From DATEDA01 sp963827595 (GTDB taxonomy: Bacteria; Pseudomonadota; Gammaproteobacteria; Burkholderiales; SG8-39): 64,000 nucleotides of DNA. Shown here piece after piece: positions 16,590-27,431 of this stretch. Numbering within the stretch: the stretch's first letter is position 1; each line of letters starts with the position of its first letter. The stretch is taken from assembly GCA_963827595.1 (NCBI GenBank), contig CAWHBT010000003.1, positions 62,001 to 126,000 on the forward strand, written 5' to 3'. A model generated the notes under the pieces. That model saw nothing but the letters and a program-made list of their open reading frames with translations, ran no database searches and was not told the origin of the DNA. The translations under genes were made by a program, and so were the position numbers.

Positions 16590-17585
16590 TCAATCCGGCT
16601 TGATTCCGACCTTCCTGACGATCTCGTCCCATCTCGGGATCTCGTCGCGGATGACAGCCGCGAAGGCTTCAGGCGAGCTGGCGACGATCGTGCGGCCCGC
16701 CGCGTCGTAATAGGCCTTGATCTCCGGCGATTCGAGCGCCCGGGCAAACTCTCGGTTGAGCCGGTTCACGATCTCGCGCGGTGTTCCCGCAGGGGCGACG
16801 ATGCCGACCCAGCTCACGCCGATTCCCGTCACGCCGGCTTCGTTGAACGTCGGGACGTTCGGCAGCGACGCAACCCGCTTTTGGCCGTTCACCGCGAGCG
16901 CCTTCAACCGGCCCGACTTGACGTGGGGGATGACGGTGTCGGACGCTTCCATGATCACGCTGACCTCGCCTGCGAGGAGCGCGGCGACCGAGGCCAGCGG
17001 GCCCCCTGTAAGGGACGTGAACGAGCTCGATTCCCGCGATGAACTTGAACTGCTCGGTGAAGATATGCGGCGGATAGCCGTTGCCCGACGAGCCGTACAT
17101 GAGCTTGCCAGGCTGCGCCTTCGCGAGACGGATCAGCTCGGGCACCGAATTGGCCGAGAAGAGCTGGATGGGCAAGGAGCACCGTCGGCGCGGAGAAGAG
17201 CAGGATCACGGGCGCGAAGTCCTTGACCGGGTCATAGGGCAGTCGCTCGTACAGGCTAGGATTGACCGCGAGCTGCACGAAACTGCAGATGACCAGTGTG
17301 TGGCCGTCCGGCGGCGCTCTTCGCAGTGGCCTCCATGGCGATTAGCCCGCCCCCGCTGAACTTGGGCTCGACGATCACGGGTTGCCCAAGCGCCGGGGAG
17401 AGCTTGTCGGCGAGCTGCCGTGCTGCGACGTCCAGGATGGCGCCGGGCGGGCGTTATGGACAGGATGCGGACGGGCTTCGACGGGAAGCTGGAGCTCGCC
17501 GCCGGGCTTTGCGCGTCGAAGGGTCGGGCACCCGAAGGCCGCAAGCATCGCCAATCCAATGGCGTCACATCGAAACCCGCTTCAT
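16590..17585 (-). pseudogene. Bug/TctC-type binding protein, multiple frameshifts
   Basis: Four reading-frame changes break this gene. In order from the N terminus the pieces are FPSKPVRILSI, then ILDVAARQLADKLSPALGQPV, then DGHTLVICSFVQLAVNPSLYERLPYDPVKDFAPVILL, then SANSVPELIRLAKAQPGKLMYGSSG to HVPYRG, and last PLASVAALLAGEVSVIMEASD to KVGIKPD. Each switch equals one extra base, at about 17450, 17310, 17175 and 17002. A fifth is possible in the signal peptide, where AIGLAMLAAFGC is in another frame. The order and content are complete for a Bug protein of about 325 residues, so it was recently intact or is intact in the real genome. The likely start is ATG 17585. It is divergent from the LysR gene at 17704. 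Confidence 0.75.
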
Positions 17586-17673
17586 GACCCCTCCTCGCGA
17601 TCGGGCAGAACCCGGCGCACACCGTAGTCCGCCAGCGCGCCGATGGACAAGGTCGCTGCGGCGTAAGCCAAGA

Positions 17674-17688
17674 TTAAGCATCGCTTAA
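17674..17688. promoter_or_regulatory. LysR-type operator candidate (T-N11-A dyad)
   Basis: TTAAGC-ATC-GCTTAA is a perfect 6-bp inverted repeat, and its inner bases fit the LysR-family T-N11-A box (T17675, A17687). It lies 15 bp before the LysR ATG and within the 118-bp space between that gene and the divergent Bug gene, the usual place for an autoregulatory and activation site. Confidence 0.5.
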
Positions 17689-17703
17689 CGATGGGAGCCG
17701 GCC

Positions 17704-18709
17704 ATGGACAGGCTACGCGCCATGGAGTACTTCGTCCGGGTGGTCGAGGCCGGCAGCTTCGCGGCGGCCGCGCGCGAGCTCGACGTGAGCCCGCCCGCCA
17801 TCACCCAGCTCATCGGAGCGCTCGAACGCGAGCTCGGCGCGCCGCTCCTGCGGCGGGACTCGCGGCACCTCAGCCTCACCCCCGACGGCGAGCAGTTTCT
17901 TCCGGCCTGCGCGAACGCGCTCGCGGAGCTGCGCGCGGCGGAAGCGCGCCTATCGGTGAACCGCACACGCGCTTCCGGCAAGCTGATCGTCGGCATCCCG
18001 CTGATCGTCGGTCAACACTGTGTCGCACCGTTTCTCCCGGAGTTCCTGAGCCGCCATCCGGGGCTCGCGCTCGATCTCCGTCTCGTGAGCCACCCGCAGG
18101 ACCCGCTGACGGCCCTGGTCGACGTGCTGATTTCCATCGGCTGGCCCGAGGAGATCGACATGGTGGCGAAATGCATCGCGCAAATGCGGCTCGTGACCTG
18201 CGCCTCGCCGGCGTACTGGGAGGCCACGGGCTGCCGCGAGATCCGGACGAGCTGCGCGGGCACGCTTGCGTCGCGGTTCGCTTGCCGGAGCAATCGGTCG
18301 TGCTCGACCTATGGAAATACCGGCGGGGCGAAGAGGTGCGGAGCGTCGCGATCGAGCCGCGCATCGTGAGCGACAACCACTTCTGGAACTTCGAGGCTGC
18401 GGTGCGCGGGTTCGGCGTCGTGAGATGCCTGGATCTCAGCGCTCGGCCGTTGTTCGAACAGGGCCTCCTTCGAACCCGTGCTCGAGGACTGGGAAGCGCT
18501 CGAGCCGCCGACGCATCTATGTGATGTATCGCCGCGGCTCGCGATCGTCCGCACGCGTGCGCGCCTTCGTGGACTTCGTGGCCGAGCTCTTCGCGGAACT
18601 CGAAGCGTCGCGGCCGGGCGCGCTGCAGGCGAAGCCCCGTCCCGGGCCCATGCCGACATGGCGTCGCAGCAAGTGGGTCGGCTCTCAGGCGCGCAGGGCC
18701 CGCGGTTGA
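17704..18709 (+). pseudogene. LysR-family transcriptional regulator, three frameshifts
   Basis: The helix-turn-helix is clear: MEYFVRVVEAGSFAAAARELDVSPPAITQLIGALERELGAPLL. The effector domain starts LIVGIPLIVGQHCVAPFLPEFL. The frame then breaks near 18222 (one base missing, YWEA-HGLPRDPDELRGHAC), again near 18470 (one base extra, FEQGLL-EPVLEDWEALEPP) and near 18510 (one base extra, RIYVMYRRGSRSSARVRAFVDF). The final piece FVAELFAELE is the normal C terminus before a variable tail. The joined length is about 334 residues. Together with the broken Bug gene next door this is the most damaged stretch of the window. It probably regulated that divergent gene. Confidence 0.75.
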
Positions 18710-18714
18710 CTAGC

Positions 18715-18744
18715 GAAAACGAAAGCCCCCGCCGAGGCGGGGGC
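18715..18744 (-). terminator. Intrinsic terminator for the coxSLM-type operon
   Basis: Read on the minus strand, GCCCCCGCC and GGCGGGGGC form a perfect 9-bp stem with a 2-base centre (18725-18744), followed by TTTCGTTTTC. It lies 38 bp past the stop of the FAD subunit gene and also separates it from the convergent LysR gene. Confidence 0.75.
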
Positions 18745-18781
18745 GCTGCTTGCTGGCTTCCAGCTCGCCTGGAATTGACGA

Positions 18782-19580
18782 TCAGCCGAGCGCGGCAGCT
18801 ACGGCGCGCTTCGCCATCACCGTGACGAGGTGCGCCCGGTATTCCGCCGAGGCGTGGATGTCCGAGTTCAGGCCCTTGTCGGGGATCTTGACGTTCGCCA
18901 CCGACTCGGCCGCGAACTTCGACCCGAGCGCCTTCTCCATCTCCGGCACGCGGAAGACCTTCGGTCCGGCGCCCGTCACCGCGACGCGCACGCCGCTGCC
19001 GGTGTCGGCGACGAACACCCCCACGATCGCGTAGCGCGAGGCCGGGTTCTTGAACTTCATGTACGCGGCGCGCTTCGCCACCGGGAACTCGACCGCGGTG
19101 ATGATCTCGCCCGCCTGCAGCGCGGTCTCGAACATCCCCTTGAAGAAGTCCTCGGCCGCGACCTTGCGCTTGTTGGTGTGCACGGTCGCGCCCAGGCCCA
19201 CCAGCGCCGCCGGGTAGTCGGCCGCCGGGTCGTTGTTGGCGACCGAACCCGCCGATCGTACCCATGTTGCGCACCATCCGGTCGCCGATCCCGGCGGCGA
19301 GTGCGGCGAGCGCCGGGATCGCCTTCTTGACGTCGGCGGACGACGCGACTTCGGCGTGGCGCGTCATCGCACCGATCGTCACCGCGCTCCCGCTCGCCTT
19401 GATCCCCTTCAGTTCGGGGATCTCGCCGAGGTCGATCACCTGCCCGGGATTCGCGAGCCGCAGCTTCATCGACGCGATGAGCGTCTGGCCGCCGGCGAGC
19501 AGCTTCGCCTCGGGGTTCTTGCCGAGCGCCGCCGCGGCGTCGGCCACGGACTTCACTTTCTGATAGTTGAATGAGTACAT
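18782..19580 (-). pseudogene. FAD-binding subunit of Mo hydroxylase (CoxM-like), one frameshift
   Basis: The medium subunit of a CoxSLM-type enzyme, about 265 residues when joined. It contains NPEAKLLAGGQTLIASMKLRLANP (FAD-binding AGGQ motif), TRHAEVASS and VRNMGTIGG (second FAD motif). The frame breaks at about 19252 because one G is extra, and then resumes SVANNDPAADYPAALVGLGATV. The rest, EDFFKGMFETALQAGEIITAVEFP and YAIVGVFVADTGSGVRVAVTGAG, is intact. It accepts electrons from the [2Fe-2S] subunit. It is the third gene of the minus-strand operon S-L-M, 10 bp behind the large subunit. A single break in a glycine codon run suggests sequencing error. Confidence 0.85.
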
Positions 19581-19590
19581 CGTCGTCTCC

Positions 19591-21951
<2,361 letters not shown>

Positions 21952-21961
21952 GGCGTGCCCC

Positions 21962-22429
<468 letters not shown>

Positions 22430-22510
22430 GGAGCCTCCTTTAGCTTCGGTGACGTGTTGATCTTTTGGGGACGGGGCGGCCACGGGAACGGGCCCGCCGA
22501 TGGCGAATCA

Positions 22511-22539
22511 ATGCTAGCCCATGGTCCCTACCGAAGCAA
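22511..22539 (-). promoter_or_regulatory. Candidate sigma-70 promoter for the CoxSLM-type operon
   Basis: On the minus strand, TTGCTT (22539-22534) and TAGCAT (22516-22511) are separated by 17 bases, and point to the [2Fe-2S] subunit gene 82 bp downstream. The match is moderate (4/6 and 4/6), so it is a candidate only. No other convincing site was seen in the 259-bp divergent region 22430-22688. Confidence 0.3.
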
Positions 22540-22688
22540 CCGCCGCCGGCCTTGCGGAACCGCACCGTCGCCGCCACATTCTGACGGACGGCCGACTGGG
22601 CGTTGACGGTAGAATGAGCGGGTTGCGACGGGGCCGCCCCTCGTCACCGCGTTGCGGGGGCCGCCAAGCGAAGCGTAGCGGGGATCTG

Positions 22689-23696
22689 ATGGACAGCGTT
22701 GATCTGGAAGTCATGCGGGCCGCGGTCAGCTGGGTCGAGGGCGGCCACGGCGCGACGATCGGCACGGTCACCCGGACCTGGGGCTCGGCGCCGCGCCCGG
22801 TGGGGGCGATGCTGGTGATCCGCGACGACGGCCACGTGATGGGCTCCGTTTCCGGGGGCTGCGTGGAGGACGACCTCATCGACAAGGTCAAGGAGCACCG
22901 GCTCGCCGCCGGCAAGCCCGAGGTCACCACCTATGGCGTCACCAACGAGGAAGCGACGCGCTGGGGGCTGCCCTGCGGCGGGACTCTGCAGCTCGTCCTC
23001 GAGCCGGTGACGAAGCACTCGAAGCTGAAGGCGCTGCTCGAGACGATCGAGCGCCACGAGCTCGTCGCCCGGTTCCTCGACATGGCGACGGGCGCCGTCC
23101 GGCTCGAGCCCGGCAAGTGGTCCGACGTGCTCGAGTTCGACGGGAAAGTCCTCAAGACGGTGCACGGACCGCGGTGGCGGCTGCTCGTCATCGGCGCCGG
23201 CCAGACCAGCCGCTACCTCGCGCAGATGGCGATGGCGCTCGACTACCACGTCACCGTCTGCGACCCGCGCGAGGAGTACGCCGAGGAGTGGAATCTCCCC
23301 GGCGCGACGCTCGTGCGGGGCTATCCGGACGACGTAGTCCTGCAGCTGAACCCCGATGCACATCTGGCGGTCGTGGCGGTGACGCACGACCCGAAGCTCG
23401 ACGACGTGGCGCTCCTCGAAGCGCTCAAGTCGCCGGCCTTCTACGTGGGCGCGCTCGGCTCGAAGAAGAACAACGACGCGCGCCGCGAGCGGCTCGCGGG
23501 GTTCGATCTCTCCGCCGAGGAGATCGGGCGGCTGCGCGGACCCGTCGGGCTCAAGATCGGCGCCAAGACGCCGCCCGAGATCGCGGTTGCGATCCTCGCG
23601 GAGATGACCGCGGTGCGCCGCGGCGTGGCGGTGCCGGCGCTCGAGCAGCCGGCCGATCCGAACGTCGTCGCGGGCTGCGTGGTGACGCCGACCTGA
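22689..23696 (+). CDS. XdhC/CoxI family Mo-cofactor insertion protein
   Basis: A 335-residue protein of the XdhC/CoxI family. The N-terminal XdhC domain has TVTRTWGSAPRPVGAMLVIRDDG and GSVSGGCVEDDLI with the conserved cysteine, and WGLPCGGTLQLVLEP with a second. The C-terminal Rossmann domain has LLVIGAGQTSRYLAQMA, VTVCDPREEYAEEW and YVGALGSKKNNDARRERL. XdhC binds the Mo cofactor, assists its sulfuration and inserts it into xanthine-oxidase-family enzymes. The divergent CoxSLM-type operon is its most likely client; the ior-type enzyme at 9.5 kb is another candidate. The ATG at 22689 has only a weak ribosome site (GGGGAT). Confidence 0.9.
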   Translation: MDSVDLEVMRAAVSWVEGGHGATIGTVTRTWGSAPRPVGAMLVIRDDGHVMGSVSGGCVEDDLIDKVKEHRLAAGKPEVTTYGVTNEEATRWGLPCGGTLQLVLEPVTKHSKLKALLETIERHELVARFLDMATGAVRLEPGKWSDVLEFDGKVLKTVHGPRWRLLVIGAGQTSRYLAQMAMALDYHVTVCDPREEYAEEWNLPGATLVRGYPDDVVLQLNPDAHLAVVAVTHDPKLDDVALLEALKSPAFYVGALGSKKNNDARRERLAGFDLSAEEIGRLRGPVGLKIGAKTPPEIAVAILAEMTAVRRGVAVPALEQPADPNVVAGCVVTPT

Positions 23697-23731
23697 GTGC
23701 GCCGCCGCGGCTGACGTACATCGTCGGCTTC

Positions 23732-25078
23732 ATGCTCCGTCTCGGCCTGTCGCTCGCGGTCTGCGCCGCGACCGCGGTGCTCGCCGCGCTGCCGCCCGTG
23801 GTCGACGGCCAGCCGCTGCCGACGCTGGCGCCGATGCTCGCGCAGGTGACGCCCGCCGTCGTCAACATCTCGGTCCTGACGCGCTCGGCGGACGCGAACC
23901 CGCTCGCCCGGGATCCGTTCTTCCGCCGCTGGCTCAACCTCCCCGAGCAGCAGCAGCGCGAGGAGCGTGCGGCCGGCTCGGGTGTGATCGTCGACGCGGC
24001 GCGCGGCCTCGTCGTGACCAACTACCACATGATCAAGGACGCACGGGAGATCGTCGTCGTCCTCAAGGACCGGCGCCTCTTCAAGGCGCAGCTCGTCGGC
24101 TCCGATCCGGGGACCGACGTCGCGCTGCTTCGCATCCCGGCCGAGGGGCTCACCGCGATCCGGATCGCGGATTCCGACGCGGTCAACGTCGGCGACTTCG
24201 TCGTGGCGATCGGCAACCCGTTCGGCATCGGCCAGACCGTCACCTCCGGGATCGTGAGTGCGGTGGGCCGCGGCGGCCTCAGCATGGACGGCTACGAGGA
24301 GTTCATCCAGACCGACGCGTCGATCAACCCGGGCAACTCGGGGGGCGCGCTCGTGAATCTCCGCGGCGAGATGGTCGGCATCAACACCGCGATCTTCGCG
24401 CCGGCCGGCGGCAACGTCGGCATCGGGTTCGCAATCCCGACCAACATGGCCCGCGCCGTGATCGACCAGATCCTGCGCTTCGGCGAGGTCCGCCGGGGCC
24501 GGATGGGGGTGACCACGCAGGACCTCACCCCGGAGATGGCGAAGACCCTCGACGTCACCGCGACCGAAGGCGCGGTCGTCGCGGCGGTCGAGAAGGGCTC
24601 GGCGGCCGACCAGGCGGGCCTGCGCCCGAAGGACGTCGTGATCGCCGTCAACGACCGTCCGATCCGCGCCTCCAGCGAGCTGCGCAACCGCATCGGGCTG
24701 GTCCCGGTGGGGGAAGAGGTCGAGCTGACGGTGCTTCGCGGCCGGAGCCAGTTGCGGGTGCGCGCGCGCATCGCCGAGCTGTTCCAGGCGATCAGCGTGT
24801 CCGGCCAGTCCGTGCCGCAGCTCGCCGGCCTCAAGGTGGCGGACGTGCAGGCCGGGATGCCGGCGCACGGTCGGCACGAAGGCGTCGTTGTGACCGGCAG
24901 CGACCGCGAGAGCGCGGCGTTCAGGAACGGGTTGCGGGTCGGGGACGTCATCTACGCAGTCAACCAGTGGCCGGTGCGGTCGCTCAAGCAGTTCACCGAG
25001 GTGCTGCGCACGGCCGAGCCGCCGCTGCGGCTCGCGCTGCTGCGCGGCGAGTACCGAATCACCCTCATCGTCCGGTGA
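23732..25078 (+). CDS. DegP/DegQ-type periplasmic serine protease
   Basis: A 448-residue HtrA-family protease. A signal peptide (MLRLGLSLAVCAATAVLAALPPVVDG) precedes a trypsin-like domain with the triad histidine in VVTNYHMIKDA, aspartate in GSDPGTDVALLRI and serine in INPGNSGGALVNL. Two PDZ domains follow: GRMGVTTQDLTPEMAKTLDV through GLRPKDVVIAVNDRPI, and a second around residues 365-448 ending LRLALLRGEYRITLIV. It degrades or refolds misfolded periplasmic proteins. It starts 35 bp after the XdhC gene stop and is followed after 4 bp by a methyltransferase gene. The ATG at 23732 follows directly on in-frame read-through from the previous gene and lacks a strong ribosome site. Confidence 0.9.
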   Translation: MLRLGLSLAVCAATAVLAALPPVVDGQPLPTLAPMLAQVTPAVVNISVLTRSADANPLARDPFFRRWLNLPEQQQREERAAGSGVIVDAARGLVVTNYHMIKDAREIVVVLKDRRLFKAQLVGSDPGTDVALLRIPAEGLTAIRIADSDAVNVGDFVVAIGNPFGIGQTVTSGIVSAVGRGGLSMDGYEEFIQTDASINPGNSGGALVNLRGEMVGINTAIFAPAGGNVGIGFAIPTNMARAVIDQILRFGEVRRGRMGVTTQDLTPEMAKTLDVTATEGAVVAAVEKGSAADQAGLRPKDVVIAVNDRPIRASSELRNRIGLVPVGEEVELTVLRGRSQLRVRARIAELFQAISVSGQSVPQLAGLKVADVQAGMPAHGRHEGVVVTGSDRESAAFRNGLRVGDVIYAVNQWPVRSLKQFTEVLRTAEPPLRLALLRGEYRITLIVR

Positions 25079-25082
25079 TCGG

Positions 25083-26129
25083 ATGACCGATCCGCGCCCG
25101 GCGCCGGAGCCCGATCCCCCGCCGCCGGCGCAGCTCATGCTGCTCGCGACGGGCTATTTCACCGCGCGGGCGATCTACGTCGCGGCGACGCTGGGAATCG
25201 CGGACCTGCTCGACGGGCGGGCGCGCGACGCCGACGACCTGGCGCGCGAGACCGGCACGCATGCGCCGACGCTCTACCGGTTGCTGCGGGCGCTCGCGGC
25301 GGCGGGCGTCCTCGAGCACGCCGGCGAGGACCGCTTCGCGCTCACTCCGGTGGGGGCCACGCTGCGCACGCACGCGCCCGACTCGACCCGGCCGGGGGTC
25401 ATGATGTTTCACCACCCGATGTTCTGGCGGTCCTGGGAGGAACTCCTCTACAGCGTGCGCACCGGGCGCCCGGCGCTCGATGAGGTGTTCGGCAAGCCGG
25501 TGTTCGACTACCTCGCGACGACGCCCGACGCCGCGGCGGCGTACGACGGCGGGATGACGGGGCTGAACAAGGCCATCATCCCGGCCATCGTGAAGGCGGG
25601 CGATTTCGCCCGCTTCGGGTCGATCGTCGACGTCGCCGGCGGTCACGGGTCCTTCCTCGCCGCGATCCTCGAGGCGGCGCCGCGCGCGCGGGGGGTCCTC
25701 GTGGATCTCGCCCACGTGACCGAGATCGCCCGGCGGAACTTCGCCGGACGCGGCCTGGCGGAGCGCGCCGAGGTCGTGACCGGCAACATGTTCGAGTCGG
25801 TGCCGGCGGGCGGCGAAGCCTATGTTCTCAAGTGGATCCTCCACGACTGGGACGAAGCGTCGTGCGCCGTCATTCTGCAGAACGTGCGTGCGGCGATCGG
25901 ACCCGGAGGGCGGCTGCTCATCGTCGACCGCGTACTGCCCGAGCGCGCCCAAGCATCCCTCGCCATGCGCACGGCGATGATGGCCGATCTGCTCATGCTG
26001 ATTCACCTCACCGGGCGCGAGCGCACCGAACGGGAGTTCCGCGCGCTCCTCGAGGCGAGCGGGTTCCGCCTGGAGCGGGTCCTGCCGACCGGGACGCAGC
26101 TGTCGGTGATCGAGGCCGCGCCGCGGTAG
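25083..26129 (+). CDS. O-methyltransferase, second copy of the acetylserotonin/caffeate type
   Basis: A 348-residue SAM-dependent methyltransferase with an N-terminal winged-helix domain (LGIADLLDGRARDADDLARETGTHAPTLYRLLRAL) and catalytic motifs IVDVAGGHGSFLAAILEAAP, LVDLAHVTEIARRNF and VLKWILHDWDEASCAVILQNV. It shares the layout of the 15526-16587 gene (for example LLYSVRTG and LxxLxGRERTExEFRxLL), so the two are paralogues or separately acquired relatives. It starts 4 bp after the protease stop and is probably co-transcribed with it. The substrate is unknown. Confidence 0.88.
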   Translation: MTDPRPAPEPDPPPPAQLMLLATGYFTARAIYVAATLGIADLLDGRARDADDLARETGTHAPTLYRLLRALAAAGVLEHAGEDRFALTPVGATLRTHAPDSTRPGVMMFHHPMFWRSWEELLYSVRTGRPALDEVFGKPVFDYLATTPDAAAAYDGGMTGLNKAIIPAIVKAGDFARFGSIVDVAGGHGSFLAAILEAAPRARGVLVDLAHVTEIARRNFAGRGLAERAEVVTGNMFESVPAGGEAYVLKWILHDWDEASCAVILQNVRAAIGPGGRLLIVDRVLPERAQASLAMRTAMMADLLMLIHLTGRERTEREFRALLEASGFRLERVLPTGTQLSVIEAAPR

Positions 26130-26144
26130 GAGTCAGCAATCCGG

Positions 26145-26396
26145 CTAGAGCGCGAGCTCGTCGGGCGATTCGATGGCGAGGCGCGCGGGGCGGGTGGCCT
26201 GGACGACGACCGTACCCTCGCGATCCACGCGGAACGCCTCGCCAGCAGCAATGACGTGATCGTCCAGGTCGTCGTGCTGCGTGATCCAGAGCGCGCCCTC
26301 GAGGCAGCGCACCAGCGTGCCGCGCGCGTCGTCCAGCGTCAGCGTGTCGGCCCGCGGGAGCAGCAGCCGCGCGGTGGTGATCTTGATGTTCGTCAT
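26145..26396 (-). CDS. DUF2917 domain protein
   Basis: An 83-residue protein that I assign to the DUF2917 family, small cupin-like proteins common in Burkholderiales. Landmarks are LTLDDARGTLVRCLEGALWITQHDD and DHVIAAGEAFRVDREGTVVVQA. The ATG at 26396 has TGAGGA with good spacing. It is divergent from a LysR gene, an arrangement repeatedly seen for this family, and a LysR-type box lies between them. Function is not known; a small ligand-binding or sensing role is only a guess. Confidence 0.75.
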   Translation of the reverse strand: MTNIKITTARLLLPRADTLTLDDARGTLVRCLEGALWITQHDDLDDHVIAAGEAFRVDREGTVVVQATRPARLAIESPDELAL

Positions 26397-26409
26397 GGTG
26401 GTCCTCATA

Positions 26410-26424
26410 ATGCGCGGTTCGCAT
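26410..26424. promoter_or_regulatory. LysR-type box (T-N11-A) between DUF2917 gene and LysR gene
   Basis: ATGCG (26410-26414) and CGCAT (26420-26424) form a dyad around CGGTT, with T26411 and A26423 in T-N11-A spacing. It lies 14 bp upstream of the DUF2917 start and 80 bp upstream of the LysR start, fitting control of the divergent gene by the LysR protein. Confidence 0.5.
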
Positions 26425-26504
26425 GCATCTGACGTGGGGCAGTGTCGCCCCGGGACGGGCCCCGGACAAGCGAGTTCGCGGCATGTGATGCATGCGGTGG
26501 CGGA

Positions 26505-27431
26505 ATGCATATGGCGCGCGAGCTGCCGGGACTGGACCTGCTGAAGGGCTTCGAGGCCGCGGCCCGGCTCCTCTCGTTCACCAGGGCGGGCGGCGAGCTC
26601 TTCCTCACGCAGTCGGCCATCAGCCGCCAGGTCCAGGCGCTCGAGGAGCAGCTCGGCGTCAAGCTCTTCCAGCGGCGCACGCGGTCGCTGCTGCTCACCG
26701 ACGAGGGCCAGCGCTACTACAAGGCGGTGCGGGCGGCGCTCGACGATCTGCGCGCCGCCACCGCGTCGGTGCGGAAGGATGCCGGGGCCGCGGTCCTCAC
26801 CGTGAGCACGACCGTGACGTTCGCGTCGCTCTGGCTCGTGCCCAAGCTCGCCGGATTCCAGAGCGCGCAGCCGGCGGTGCAGGTGCGGCTCGTCGCGGAG
26901 AACCGGCTGCAGGAGCTGGACCGCGAAGGCATCGACGTCGCGGTTCGCTATTGCCCGCCGGCCGTCGCCGGGCGCGGCGCGACGAAGCTCTTCGGCGAGC
27001 GGGTGCTCCCGGTCGTCAGTCCCAGGGTCGCCGCGCGCCTCAAGCTCGAGCGGCCGGAGGATCTCGCGCGGGCGGTGCTGCTCGAGTACGACGGCGTGCC
27101 GCACACGGTCTGGCTGACCTGGCCGGTCTGGTTCGAGACGATGAAGGTGCCGATGCCCCGCCCGGCGGGCACCCTGCAGTTCACGCAGTACCACCAGATC
27201 ATCCAGGCCGCGGTGGCGGGGCAGGGCGTCGCGCTCGGGCGGGTGCCGCTCGTCGACCAGCTCCTGCGGACGAAGGAACTCGTCGCGCCGTTCGGGCGCA
27301 CGCGCACGACGGCGGCCGAGTCGCGCGCCTACTATGTCGTGGTCAACCCGCGTGCGGTCGGGCGGCCCGAGGCCCAGGCCTTCGTCGGCTGGCTCCAGTC
27401 GGTGGTGCAGAGCGAGCGGGCACGAAGATGA
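26505..27431 (+). CDS. LysR-family regulator (GcvA-like), coupled to putA
   Basis: A 308-residue LysR regulator of the GcvA group. The HTH is LKGFEAAARLLSFTRAGGELFLTQSAISRQVQALEEQLGVKLF; the effector domain starts LTVSTTVTFASLWLVPKLAGFQ and contains IDVAVRYCPPAV. Two starts in the same frame, ATG 26505 or ATG 26511, are possible; neither has a strong ribosome site. Its TGA overlaps the putA ATG (ATGA), so the two are translationally coupled. It probably controls the divergent DUF2917 gene through the box at 26410-26424 and may also be involved in putA control. Confidence 0.9.
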   Translation: MHMARELPGLDLLKGFEAAARLLSFTRAGGELFLTQSAISRQVQALEEQLGVKLFQRRTRSLLLTDEGQRYYKAVRAALDDLRAATASVRKDAGAAVLTVSTTVTFASLWLVPKLAGFQSAQPAVQVRLVAENRLQELDREGIDVAVRYCPPAVAGRGATKLFGERVLPVVSPRVAARLKLERPEDLARAVLLEYDGVPHTVWLTWPVWFETMKVPMPRPAGTLQFTQYHQIIQAAVAGQGVALGRVPLVDQLLRTKELVAPFGRTRTTAAESRAYYVVVNPRAVGRPEAQAFVGWLQSVVQSERARR

